From Cannabis sativa (taxonomy: Eukaryota; Streptophyta; Magnoliopsida; Rosales; Cannabaceae), in contig NC_083602.1 in NCBI RefSeq assembly GCF_029168945.1, positions 10,041,850 through 10,105,849 of the forward strand: DNA of 64,000 nucleotides. Direction: 5' to 3'. Under the pieces are notes generated by a model, which had not been told where the DNA came from, made no database searches, and saw only the letters and a program-made list of their open reading frames with translations. This document shows positions 46,410 to 57,089 of the stretch, one piece after another. The position numbers were made by a program, and so were the translations under genes. Each line of letters opens with the position of its first letter. Position 1 is the first letter of the stretch.

Positions 46410-46538
46410 CTAGCATGGTTCGCATCTCACCCCGGCCTAGCCGAGGATATGGTTAGATCCAAAGATTGAGTTTGTGGTAGGTCCGCTTCACAACTTGACG
46501 CCGCAATCCGATCTATTAAAAGAATAAAAGTCGCACAG

Positions 46539-47970
46539 ATGACAGATCCGGAGTTAGTGAAAATCCGAGATGAGGTATTGGCTGGTCAAGCCAAAGACTT
46601 TTCGATGTCAGATAGTGGGATGCTTTTGTATAAAGCCAGAGTTTGTGTTCCGAACGTTGTGGAACTTAGAAATGAGATCTTTGAGGAGGCTCATTCTACT
46701 CCATATTCTTCGCATCCAGGCACCACCAAGATGTACCAAGATTTGAAACCGTACTTCGGTGGAGCGGTATGAAGAAGAATTTGGTAGAATTCGTATCGAG
46801 ATGCCTCACGTGTCGGACAGACAAGGCCGAACATCGAGACCGGGGGTTGTTACAGCCTCTAACCCTACCGGAATGGAAATGGGGAGGATATCGCGATGGA
46901 TTTCGTGGTCGGGTTACCTAGGACCACGGGTTTGCATGATTCCATATGGGTAGTGGTGGACCGATTTACGAAATGCGCTCATTTTCCTGGGCCGAACAAC
47001 ATTTACAAGTGGATCGATTGGCAAGCGCAGTTATATGTCGGGGAGATAGTGAGACTTCACGGGGTACCGAAGTCTATAGTTTCGACGTGATCCGAAATTC
47101 ACCTCCAAATTTTGGCAAAGTTTGCAACGGGCAATGGGTACGAAGCCGAAATTCAAGACGGCATTTCATCCTCGGACAGATGGTCATCCGAAAGGACAAT
47201 TCGATATTGGAGGATATGTTGAGAGCCCGTGTTATGGACTTCGAGGGTTCATGGAGTAAATATCTACCGTTAATAGAATTTTCGTACAACAACAGTTTAT
47301 CGGAGTACGATAGGGATGGCTCCCATGAACCGTTGTACGGTAGGAAATGTAGATCCCCTATCCAATCGGGATGAGACAGGGGAGAGGAAATACCTAGGTC
47401 CGAGTCGGTTCACGGACCAATGAGGCAATAGAAAAGATAAAAGCTAGAATGCTTGCCTCACAGAAAGGCATTTAAGAGTTACACAGATCCGAAACGCAGA
47501 GATGTTGAGTTCCAAGTAGGGGAACATGTATTTTTACGGGTATCTCCGATGAAGGGGATTAAACGTTTCGGGAAAAGAGGCAAGTTATGCCCTAGATTTA
47601 CAGGACCTTTCGAGATTCTCGAGAAGATAGGTCAAGTGGCATATCGGTTAGCATTGCCTCCACCTTATCAAGAAGCAAGTGCACAACGTATTTCATGTCT
47701 CAATGTTGAGAAAATACGTTTCGTACCCCTCTCATATACTCGCTTATGAGAGTCTTCGTACCGGACATGTCATATGAGGAGCAGCCAGTGCAGATCCTGG
47801 ATAGAAAGGATAAAGTCCTTCGGAATAAGACCATAGCATTGGTCAAGGTTCTCTGGAGAAACAGTAAGGTGGAAGAAGCCACCTGGGAGCTACAGTCAGA
47901 TATGAGAGCTCAATACCCAGAGTTATTCAGGTTAGATTTCGGGGACGAAATCCTTTTAAGGGGGGAATAG
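46539..47970 (+). pseudogene. int: gypsy-2 integrase and chromodomain, frameshifted
   Basis: Matches the gypsy-1 integrase throughout but in at least five frame pieces: NEIFEEAHSTPYSSHPGTTK (to 46772), [17 protein letters not shown] (46896), [10 protein letters not shown] (to 47090), [18 protein letters not shown] (about 47230), HVFLRVSPMKGIKRFG to EILEKIGQVAYRLALP (47525-47660), and the chromodomain EEATWELQSDMRAQYPELF (to 47970). Many shifts lie where gypsy-1 reads CAG or CTG. Either a dead gene or a poorly resolved consensus. Confidence 0.85.
47954..47969 (+). other. gypsy-2 polypurine tract
   Basis: TTTTAAGGGGGGAATAG lies directly before the 3' LTR; the plus-strand primer site. Confidence 0.85.
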
Positions 47971-47971
47971 T

Positions 47972-50218
47972 TGTAAAGCCCGCTTAGTTAATTTGGAAAT
48001 TAGCAGTTGTTTATATTCAATTATGAAATTATTTATAGCTATTTAAATAATTTATTACTGTTATTTATGGAATTCAGAAATGCATGATTATGTCATCAGT
48101 AGTTTTTATGTTTCGCATTTCCGGTGTCCGAGTATTTCGGGAACTCCTAAGGCGTTTGGCTCAGTAGAAATCACAACTTAGTATGTTGGTAATTTGAGGA
48201 CGGGTTTTAGACATTGGGAATGTCGGGAATGGCCGGGAATTTAGAATGTCCCAAAAATACCCCTTTAGTATGATTTTCATGATTTTATGGTGGAGGGGCA
48301 AAATGGTCTTTTTGCCCCATTAGTATTTTGTCTTATGTGAATTAAATGGATTAAATGTTTATTTTAAATAGTTATTTTATGTGTGTTAGTGGCTGAAATA
48401 AATTAGTTAAATGGCTTTATTCTTTTATTCTCTTTCATTTTCAACACTTAACAAAAAATTAGAAAACTTTGAAAAAGAAAAGCTCCCTTTTTCCTCTTCA
48501 TTTTCGGCTGTGCATGTCAGTGCTTGGAGCTGGGTTTTGCTCAAATTTTCAAGTGGATTCTCATCCAAATCTAAGCTTTTTCCAAGCTAGGTTAGCTTCT
48601 CTTGATTTCCTCCTTGAAATTATGAAAAAAATGATGAAATATTGAGTGAAATGCATGATGTTTTTGGTGATTGTTACTGCTGATTATTATTGTTGTTGTT
48701 CTTTGTTTAAATGTTGAAATAAATAGGTTTAATGAGATTGTATAGCATGCTTGAGTTCCTTGTTCTTGTAGGTTAGATTTTTATGTGAAAAAGTTATGAA
48801 TTTTTGAAAGAAATGGTTCATTTTGTTTCTGTGAAATTGCTGGATGTTCTTGTGTGTTTTCAGAAGCTTATTCATGCTTAGTTGAGTAGAATTAACTAGG
48901 TTTGGATGCATGTTAGTGGATTTAACCAAGTTTGAGTTTTGGAACTCAAAGCTTGGTCTTTAATGGTGAATTTTGTCTCTGTGAGTTCTGGGTGAATTTG
49001 TTGCCTTTAAATGGTTATTTGGGGCATATAGAACATGTGTCCGGAAGGTTTGGAATCATTTGGGTTTGATTTGATCAAGTTGGGAATTTTGAAAATTCCT
49101 CGTTAGGAACGAATTCCGGTTGTGCAACCGGAATTCCGGATGGGTGTCCAAGATTCCCCGTAACCGGAATTCCGGTTGGGCAACCGTCTACCTATTGGGG
49201 AATTTTTCCGAACCCTAGTTTTCCTCGTTTTTATGTTTTTAGGGGTATTACCATGCTTTTTATCGATAGGGAAACTTTTAGTTCCTAGTTTTAGTCCCCG
49301 GGAAGTGATTTAGCGTGTCACTTATAGCGTTGTGATTTTTATGGTTTAGGAGCCAGTAATCCGCCAGCTCGGCTTCGGGTTCCTACAAAGTTGACGGCAC
49401 ATACCCGAAATCGAACTGTGCAAGATTAGTATAACAAGGTATGCATATGTAGATTACATGTTTAGCGTGCATGTGCAAGCCCGCTAGATTACATTAGTTA
49501 TGTATTTAGGCTTCGAACCATCCAACCCCGTCACGTCGGTACAGGCCGGAGTATGACCAGCGGAGTATGACGGCTCGACCGATCGCTCGACATTTGGTTG
49601 GTGGTTCAAAGGTTATTGACCTATCCCGTCGGTACGGTGCCGAGGTATGACCGAGCTGAGTATGACCGGCTCGACCGGAGGATACTTGTCAATAGTACCG
49701 TCCCTATGAACGTTCAAAACCCGCACCATGTTGGACATGGCAGTAGTGGCTCGCACCATGTTGGACATGGCGTAGCGGGACTCGCATGGTGCCGGACACG
49801 ATAGCTTAGAATTATGTATGATATTATTATGCTTTTCTTACTGAGTCTCTCGACTCACAGTTTATGTTCATGTGTAGGTAAAGGCAAGGCTATAGCTGAT
49901 GGACCGTGAGCGAGCTTATGAGATTGTACATGTCGGGGCGGTTAGGCCTGGAGCGTACGATCCTCGGGACAGCAAGGCTGAGTTTTTTGTAACTGGTCGT
50001 TAGACGACTTTATTTTGATGTAACAGATAAACAGTTAAACTTTTTGTAAATATTTTTATAATCGGGATCCCGAATCTTTTATAATATGGTTTTATAAGTT
50101 TAATTAAAAAGCAAAATTTTAATTAATCACGTTTTTCCATAAACCTCGTTGATTAGCAACGAGCTGCACAGTACGTTTAAAAATCACGTAATACGCCTAA
50201 GGTAGTTAGGGTGTTACA
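47972..50218 (+). repeat. gypsy-2 3' LTR (2247 bp)
   Basis: TGTAAAGCCC to TGTTACA, followed by the duplicated ATTGG. Carries the same palindrome, GGAGTATGACC and hairpin repeat zones as gypsy-1. Confidence 0.95.
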
Positions 50219-50271
50219 ATTGGCTTCCACAAGTGATAATACAAGAGGAGAGGGAGATACTCCTCTTAGCA

Positions 50272-51520
50272 ATGGATAGAGTGCTAAGTTGGAACGTTCA
50301 AGGGATCAACGACAAGCAGAAACGAAGTGTTGTCAAGAAGTTGATTTATACACAAAAAGTTGGGCCTGTTGGTCTTCTCGAGACGAGAGTAAAGGGTCGG
50401 AAACTTGGGGCTTTGTATGTAAATATGTTTAATGGATGGTGTTTCACCTCGAACATTGCTTGCTATATTGGAGGGAGAATAATTGTTGCATGGAATCCTC
50501 ATATCTTTACAGTGAACATCTTGAAGTGTACTAGCCAACTTGTACACTTGTAGGTGTCAACTGTAGATGGTAAAAACAATTTTTTTGCTACATTTGTGTA
50601 TGCTTTGAATGACACAGAGGGGAGAAAGGATCTTTGGAGGGATCTTCAACAAATTCAAACCAGAGATGCATGGATAGTCTTGGGTGATTTTAATGAGATT
50701 TTGTTGAAAGAAGAGAGAATTGGCAAGAGAATAAACTATATATCAGCAAATGAGTTTGTAGGTTGTATTGAGACATGCCAACTTGAAGATGTCAAATATA
50801 GTGGAAGCTTTTTCACTTGAAGCAACAAGCAACAAGGAAATGATAAGAGTTTATTCAAAAATTGATAGGGTTCTTGCCAACCAGCAATGTATTTTCAAGT
50901 TTACTAATGCTGAAGTACTATTCTTGTCAGAAGGGTTATTCGATCACACACCTGCTGTTCTTACAGTGCATCCCAAAATACAAAGTGGTAGAAAACCATT
51001 CAAGTATTTTTGTATGTGGTCCTCTCATCCTAGGTACTCAGAGTTAGTGAGATCGACTTTGCAACAATCAATAAATAGAACGAGAATGTTCCAAATTGTG
51101 ACAAAACTGAAGACACTTAAGGGTGTTCTCAAAGATCTAAACAAGCAAGGATTTTCCAACATTCAAATAGCTGAGGCTCAAGCAAAAACTTATCTATTTG
51201 TGTGTCAGGAGAATCTTCAAGGAGACCCCCTCAATCAAGCATTACATGCCAAGGAGTTGGCAACAAGAATTAACTATACCGAATTGCACAAAGCTCTGAT
51301 TTCTTTCCTGCAACAAAAAGCTAAACTCTATTGGGTGAAGGATGGAGACGAAAACAAGATAACTTTTACAACATCATTCGAGCAAGAAGAAGGCAAAACA
51401 GAGTTCTATCTATTAAAAGCAGAAATAGAACAAGAGTGGATGAACTAGCTCAAGTACAAGAAACTTTCCTCTCCTATTATCAAAGTTTACTTGGTCATAA
51501 AATGGTCAATAAGAAATAAG
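50272..51520 (+). pseudogene. LINE ORF2, endonuclease part
   Basis: ATG 50272 starts MDRVLSWNVQGIND, the usual opening of the APE-type endonuclease that nicks target DNA. A TAG at 50551 and a TGA at 50818 interrupt it. Motifs: LLETRVKG, ARG-like linker lost, WIVLGDFNEIL (about 50672). After a frame change SKIDRVLANQ and GLFDHTPAVL (50855-50960) complete the domain. 51000-51520 is the linker to RT, with KAKLYWVKDGDENKITF near 51315. Confidence 0.85.
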
Positions 51521-51966
51521 TATTAAAAGGAGTTATCCAGCAAGGCCCTTTTGTAACACCAAAACAAGCAGAGAAGTTATTTGGGGATTTCACAAAGGAA
51601 GAAGTGAAGAAAGTCTTTTATGAAATACCTGGAGATAAAGGTCCAGGTCCTGATGGTTTTTCAAGTAATTTTTTTCAGGATAATTGGGAGCTTATTGGGC
51701 AAGATATTTTTTGATGTTGTTAATTCTTTTCTCCAAACAGGTCAAATTCTTAAGGAGATTAACACTACTGTCACTTATTCTAAAAATCAAGTGTCCAAAC
51801 ATAGTTAGTGACTTTAGACCTATTGCATGCTGTAATGTACTTTACAGGGCAGCCACAAAGCTGATTTGCTCAAGACTTAAATATGTCCTGCCTGTTTTGG
51901 TTGCTCCAAGCCAAGGAGGTTTTATTAAAGGAAGATTCATCGCACATAATATTATGATCTTCCTGG
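51521..51966 (+). pseudogene. LINE ORF2, first part of reverse transcriptase
   Basis: Pieces in two frames: GDKGPGPDGFSSNFFQ (about 51630) and [21 protein letters not shown] to [19 protein letters not shown] (51790-51962), the fingers and palm start of LINE RT. Cut at 51966 by the solo LTR. Confidence 0.85.
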
Positions 51967-53853
51967 TGTTGGATTTTGTGCCCTAAATAAAACACATTTC
52001 AATATAATCAGATTTACTAATTAATAAAGATCAGAAATCATTTTATGTTGCATGGTTCACATGATTTATTTCATGTTTATATTTAATGTATAAATTCTAT
52101 TATGTCCATAACATATATATTTATTCATGATTATAGTGTTGTCAGCACAGTGGAATATAATCATGATTATATGTTATAAAAGTTTAATTCCTTGATTTGT
52201 TAGTTCACTGGATTTAGACTGGCATGATAATCAGTGATAGGTATACTTACACCTTGGACAAGTGTTATGTCCTTTCTAGGGCATTGGCAAAGTTTACCAG
52301 TATCAAATGTATGAAGTATACATTGTAAGGGATCGATGTTGAACTTAGATTAGATATGATAAATTTACCATAATATCTATTCAATTCAATATCACCTAGT
52401 TTATCCTAGATCAAATGATCTTAATCCTGACATGATTAGGTTCGATCTCAAGAGTGTTATTTGTGTTCTTTGATTTGTTAGTTAAGCCTACTTTTTGGTC
52501 AGGGTGATACGTACATTTTGGGAACACGATAGTACAATTGAGTGGGAGCGCTAATCATAGGTATGGAATCTATAGCTTCTATCCGGACATAGAAGTGAAA
52601 CGATGATTTCCTTCGAGCTGGGCTAAATGGAGATAAATGATAGAGCTCTCATTTTAGTGATTATATTAGTTCACTAAAATATTATTTATAGGTGGCCAAG
52701 TGTTTTAAGGATAAAATATATTGAAAGGGTGTAACGGTAATTTTTTCCCTATGCAATGTAGATCATCTATAGAGGATCATTGATTATTGAGATTATAACA
52801 ATGGATAATTAATAGCGTATCTATATCGTGGAACATATAGAGCGTTCTATGTAACTGAGACTGCAATTCCAAGTTCTATGGTGGATGCAATGAGGAATTA
52901 ATAAGTTAGTGAATTTACTTGGTAAATTCTAGATCTCCTTATTGGAAGCTTGGTTATATAGGCCCATGGTCCCCATACTAGTTGAGACAAACTACTTGAA
53001 AGACTCAGTTAATTGATTTTAGTTAATCAATTATAATTTTAAAATTAGACTATGTCTAGTTTATGAATTTTTCACTAAGATATGGCTTGATTGTGAAGAA
53101 ATAGTGTTTTTGGGTTTATTTGTTAATTAAGAGACTTTATGGAGTCTAATTAATAAATATTATAAATGACAATTTTATTTGATAGTTATTTTAATTATTA
53201 AATAAATAGTTTTGGCATTTATAAGGTTGAAGTTGTAAAAAGTGGTATTTGTGAAAAAATAGATAAAATAGTTGAGAAAAATGACAAAGCTCAAACTAAT
53301 GTAGGGCCCACTATGTGGCCGGCCATTAGGGGTCAATTTTACTCAATTTTTATCAATTTTTTATTCCTAATAATTCAACCCTAACCCTATTGAAGAATAG
53401 TATAAAAGGAAGGCTATGGTCTCATTATCCAACTAATGCCTCGAAAGCTAAAAACCTAGTTTTCTCTCTAGGTTGATGAGAGCTCTTCCTTTTCTTCTTC
53501 TTCAATTAGAAAACACCATAGCCTCTTCTTCACAAAACCAAAATTCAGCCATTAGTGATTGAGTACATGCCCACACATAACAAGTTGGTCCTCAATCATA
53601 GTGTGTAAGACTGTGAAGAATCCAAATTCAAGAGAAGAAGTTTTGGGCTCAGATCTTGGTGATACTCTGCTACAAAAAGGATACAAGGGTTAGAGATCTG
53701 AGCGGAAGGAATCATTTGTTTCTGCTGCACCCACTATAAGGTCTCTAAAACTTTATATGTGTTTAAATTACATTGTTTTAAAAATTTACATTTAGGATGT
53801 CAAACAACATACATGGTAGTAAATCTAGATCGTAGTAAAATATATTCCAACAC
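51967..53853 (+). repeat. Solo LTR of the gag-only family (1887 bp)
   Basis: Runs from TGTTGG to CCAACA and aligns along its length with the E1 LTR, but clearly more diverged. It retains the CTATAAA-like TATA region, here TATAAAAGG near 53401, and CT-rich leader. The splice-donor site of E1 (GTAAGG) reads ATAAGG near 53736. LINE RT continues on the right. Flanking bases are CCTGG and CCAAC, not a clear duplication. Confidence 0.85.
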
Positions 53854-54985
53854 CAACATCTCATGCGACATTTTGGGAGGAAAATACTCAAACTAGGGTG
53901 CATTATTAAGCTTGATTTAAATTGAGTGGGACTTCCTGGAAGAAATGCTTTGGGAATTCAATTTCCCTAACAAGTTTGTAAGATTGATCATGATTTATGT
54001 GTAAACTCCCATGTTCTCGTTAATGTTTAATGGCTCATTACATAGTTGCTTTGAAGCTCAAAGAGGACTCTAGCAAGGGGATCCAATGTCTCTGCTTCTT
54101 TTTGTTCTTTGAATGGAGTATCTATCCAGAATCATGCGACAAATAAAGTCTAAGCCAGATTTCAAGTTTTTTGACAGGTGTGCAGATCTGAAAATAAATC
54201 ATCTGAGTTTTGCAGATGATGTAATTTTATTCTATCATGGTGAATACAAAAGCATCTATTACCTCCTCCAAAGTTTGTAAAGTAGTTTTCTTGTTCATAT
54301 GGGTTGCAACTGAATTCTTCTAAATCAACCATTTATTGTTGTGGTATGCAAGATAGAGAAGTGCAACGCATTGTAGATGCTTCGAGATTCAGTAAAAAAG
54401 AGATGCCATTTCGATACCTTGGCATCCCTATTTGCTTCAAAAGAATATCAAGTAAGGAATGCTTGATTCTTGCTGAAAAAATGACAGCTAGAATCAATGC
54501 CTGGAGTACTTAAAACTTATCTTTGGTAGGTCGAGCTGTTCTTATCAATTCTGTTCTGCTCACTATACATTCCTATTGGAGCCAAATCATAATCGTGCCA
54601 AAGAATGTTATCAAGGAACTTGAAGCTATCTGTCGTGCTTTTCTATGGAAAGGACAACATTTGCTTCAAGGATCAGGACTTATTGCTTGAGACTCTGTTT
54701 GTCAATCCAAGGCTGCTGGAGGGGTTGGCTTTAAAAGGATACCTGAATGGACTATTGCAACACTCTTTAAGTACGTATGGCCTATTGCTAACAAGGAAAA
54801 AAATCTTTGGGTTCGCTGGGTGCATAGTGTGTATATCAAAGATGAAGACTGGTGGTCTTAAAAACCACCTTCACATGGAAGTTGGTATTGGCGAAGATTG
54901 ACCGCTGTTAAAGATCAGCTTAAAAATCTGGCTGGTTGACAAGAATTTTTAGGGGTGAAATATCACATTTCTCAAGGCTACAAGC
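53854..54985 (+). pseudogene. LINE ORF2, remaining reverse transcriptase
   Basis: Begins with a disrupted KLGCIIKLDL segment (about 53890). The catalytic motif [14 protein letters not shown] is at about 54200, followed by STIYCCG, PFRYLGIPICFKRIS (54405) and the tail LWVRWVHSVYIKDEDWWSY near 54805. Several stops and shifts. The homology fades after about 54985. Confidence 0.85.
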
Positions 54986-55510
54986 TGTTATGTTCGAGCA
55001 AAAATAAAGTTTGTCCGAGAGCACGACACGAAAATACTGGCACTACAAAAAATCTTACTTTTAGTCACAACAAAACTTGTGACTAAAAGTGAAAAAATTG
55101 TGACTAATTAGAAATTATTATTCCTATGTTGACTAAAATTATTAGTCACAAAAATCACAATTTGTTGTGACTAAATCTACATGTATTTTTAGTTACAATA
55201 CTTGTTGTGACTAAAGCTAAATTAGTGACAACTTGTAACTAAATAGTATGTTTTAGTCACAAGTATTTTTGTTGTGACTAAAAGTCACATTTAGTCACAA
55301 AAAAAGTTATGTTGTTACTAAAAAGTTGTCACTAAAAGTAGTAGTTTTTTGTAGTGTGGGCTTACGAGCAGTGTCGGACCTAACTTTTCAAAATATTGAC
55401 ACGACACAATACGACTCATATTTTTCTGTGACACGACATGATCTATTTTTTAAAAAGTATAGATAAATACGAGTCGAACTAGCCCTGCCCATTCACGATC
55501 TTACATAATA
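54986..55510. repeat. GCACGACACG-rich repeat, right part, split by a MITE
   Basis: GAGCACGACACG (about 55018) and, after the MITE, GTGTCGG, GACACGACAC and TGACACGACATG (55370-55445), ending AGCCCTGCCCATTCACGATC. Resembles a terminal region of a DNA transposon family common in plants; the superfamily (perhaps hAT) is a guess. Confidence 0.5.
55041..55356. mobile_element. CACTA-type MITE (316 bp)
   Basis: Ends CACTACAAAAAA and TTTTTTGTAGTG are inverted, and TGG is duplicated at 55038-55040 and 55357-55359. The interior is built of repeated (T)TTAGTCACAA and TTGTGACTAAA motifs in both orientations. CACTAC ends and a 3-bp duplication fit the CACTA superfamily. No coding capacity. Confidence 0.9.
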
Positions 55511-56316
55511 AACTGTTAAATATTCACAATGTGCATATCTCTATATGATGTTAAGAACGTAATAGCAGTACTCTATCAAAAGAAAGTACTTTGTGACTAT
55601 AAAAGAGATAGGCTTTAACTCATTTAGATGTGTGAAACAGAATCACACCGTAGATCAAAATATATAATACTATGAATATAATATACTTTGATTATAAATT
55701 TTATCCTATTCCTACATATTACATTGTTGCCTTGTTGGTTTTCCTTTAAAATATATAAAGCAAAAACCTTCATTTTCGGTTTGAGAAACCGAGTTCAGCC
55801 AAGGTGGCATATGCAATGTCAGCTTATGGTAGGCTCGTTGCGACACTAACCCTCTCCACAGTGCACACACATGGTAGTTAACGCATGCAACAACTGCCCG
55901 AAACTTAATAAAGGATAACAAAAATCTCCTCACAAAAACACAAAGTGTTTAATTAAAAGTATTGAATTATATATAAATAATATATATAACACGAGAAAAC
56001 TTGTGTAGTCTCAGAATAAGGGTTGGGGAAAATGACACGTGTTTGTTCAGTAGTTGGCCAGGTGTTTGACAAAATATCTGAATCCAGGTGTCCTGCTTAG
56101 ATATGTACACGTTGACCATGCCTACTAAGAGAACCACTTGCTCAAGTTGCTTCAATTGGATTTGCTTTGCTATATTTCCTCAATAAATACTTTATATTTT
56201 TAGGTCTTGGAACAAAGCTTTCTGTTACTCACAGTCACTGACATTTGTGACACTACTCGCTTCTACAGCAATAGTTGTTCTTACCTCAAGATTGTATCTC
56301 TTTATCTACAACATAA
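55511..56316. other. Upstream region of the DREB2-like gene
   Basis: Probable host DNA without a supported gene. An ABRE/G-box is at 56035-56042 and a W-box-like TTGACC near 56113. Small minus-strand frames here show no recognisable domain. Confidence 0.5.
56035..56042. promoter_or_regulatory. ABRE/G-box ACACGTGT
   Basis: A palindromic ACACGTGT about 410 bp before the ATG. CACGTG cores bind bZIP (ABF/AREB) and bHLH factors and are frequent in promoters of drought- and ABA-responsive genes such as DREB2 members. Function here is inferred. Confidence 0.5.
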
Positions 56317-56326
56317 TATATAAAAG
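56317..56326 (+). promoter_or_regulatory. TATA box of the DREB2-like gene
   Basis: TATATAAAAG, 122 bases before the chosen ATG, which puts a transcript start near 56350 and leaves a leader of about 100 bases. Confidence 0.65.
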
Positions 56327-56440
56327 GTGGGCTAGCTAAGCTAAATTTGAAAGAGACACATCAACATATATAATATTGATGAAGGCTTAACTTAACAGAG
56401 AGAGAAAGGGAAGAGAAGGGCTTTTGTTTTTTCAGCCTAT

Positions 56441-56473
56441 ATGTATAATGAAGCACTCCAAAGTAGAGAGTGA
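56441..56473 (+). other. Short upstream frame overlapping the DREB2-like start
   Basis: ATG 56441 opens an 11-codon frame ending TGA at 56471-56473. It is out of frame with, and overlaps, the main ATG at 56448. If the transcript starts upstream, scanning ribosomes meet this ATG first. Confidence 0.6.
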
Positions 56474-57089
56474 TAATAATAATAATAATAATGATAATAC
56501 TAATAATATTAATATTAGTAATGATGATGAAAAGAAACCAGCAATAGAGCGGTCGAGGAAGAGGAGGATGAAAGGAAAAGGAGGCCCGGATAACGCTAAG
56601 TGCATTTTCATAGGTGTCAGGCAGAGGACATGGGGAAAATGGGTGGCCGAAATCCGAAAGCCAAACCGCGGCGCGCGCCTGTGGCTAGGCACCTTCAACA
56701 CCGCTACAGAAGCCGCAAGCGCTTACGACGATGCGGCTTGGAAGCAATATGGCCCACTGGCCAAGCTCAACATGCCTGGCCGCCACCATCATTATCCCCA
56801 GTACTCGTCCACCACTACCAGTACGAGTTCTGGGGCAGAGTCTGAGTCAGCAAGCTCTACTGGTGGAGCAGTAGAACCTGCGGAGTCGGAAGACACGGGC
56901 AATAATTTGATGGAGGGTTTTAGTTGGCCACAAGTTGCTTTTGGTGAGGATAACGATGATGAGTATATGGACCTGATGATGATGGATAGCAACCCTGAGC
57001 TTCTGTTTGTTGGAGAAGAAGATCTTCAGTGTGTTTTTAGCCATATCCATGGAGAAGATGGAGCAGCTTGTAATATTAGTTTAGAATAA
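56448..57089 (+). CDS. DREB2-like AP2/ERF transcription factor
   Basis: A 213-residue single-exon protein, here started at ATG 56448 ([10 protein letters not shown]); the upstream in-frame codon at 56424 is TTG and was not used. An Asn-rich stretch (about 9-20) is followed by a basic nuclear signal with the A-2 subgroup signature [13 protein letters not shown] (38-49). One AP2 domain spans about 54-110: [31 protein letters not shown] and [10 protein letters not shown]. The C-terminus is Ser/Thr-rich then acidic ([15 protein letters not shown]), likely an activation region. DREB2 factors bind DRE (A/GCCGAC) elements in drought and heat response. Unusual: the Arg of the YRG element is Ile (F54-I55-G56), and domain position 19 is Lys where DREBs usually have Glu. 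Most like DREB2D-type proteins by length and layout. Intact; the only clear host gene. Confidence 0.9.
   Translation: MKHSKVESDNNNNNNDNTNNINISNDDEKKPAIERSRKRRMKGKGGPDNAKCIFIGVRQRTWGKWVAEIRKPNRGARLWLGTFNTATEAASAYDDAAWKQYGPLAKLNMPGRHHHYPQYSSTTTSTSSGAESESASSTGGAVEPAESEDTGNNLMEGFSWPQVAFGEDNDDEYMDLMMMDSNPELLFVGEEDLQCVFSHIHGEDGAACNISLE

Larger units (their letters stand above)
40792..50218 (+). mobile_element. gypsy-2: complete Tekay/Del-like Ty3 chromovirus
   Basis: LTR (40792-43015), PBS, gag, protease-RT-RNase H, integrase, polypurine tract and LTR (47972-50218), flanked by ATTGG at 40787-40791 and 50219-50223. The duplication lies inside the LINE, so LTR borders are certain. Protease to RNase H is one long open frame; gag and integrase are broken by many short shifts. 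Same family as gypsy-1. Confidence 0.95.
39400..54985 (+). mobile_element. Plant L1-type LINE, degenerate, split into three parts
   Basis: Parts are 39400-40791 (ORF1), 50219-51966 (endonuclease and start of RT) and 53854-54985 (rest of RT). The gaps are gypsy-2 and a solo LTR. The 5' limit is approximate. The 3' part stops soon after the WVRWVHSVYIKDEDWWSY segment, so the C-terminal zinc finger and tail are missing. All frames are broken. Confidence 0.88.

Noticed and set aside
55712..56155. Two minus-strand frames of 62-73 residues upstream of the DREB2-like gene
   Set aside because: No recognisable motif, no promoter layout and chance length for this composition.
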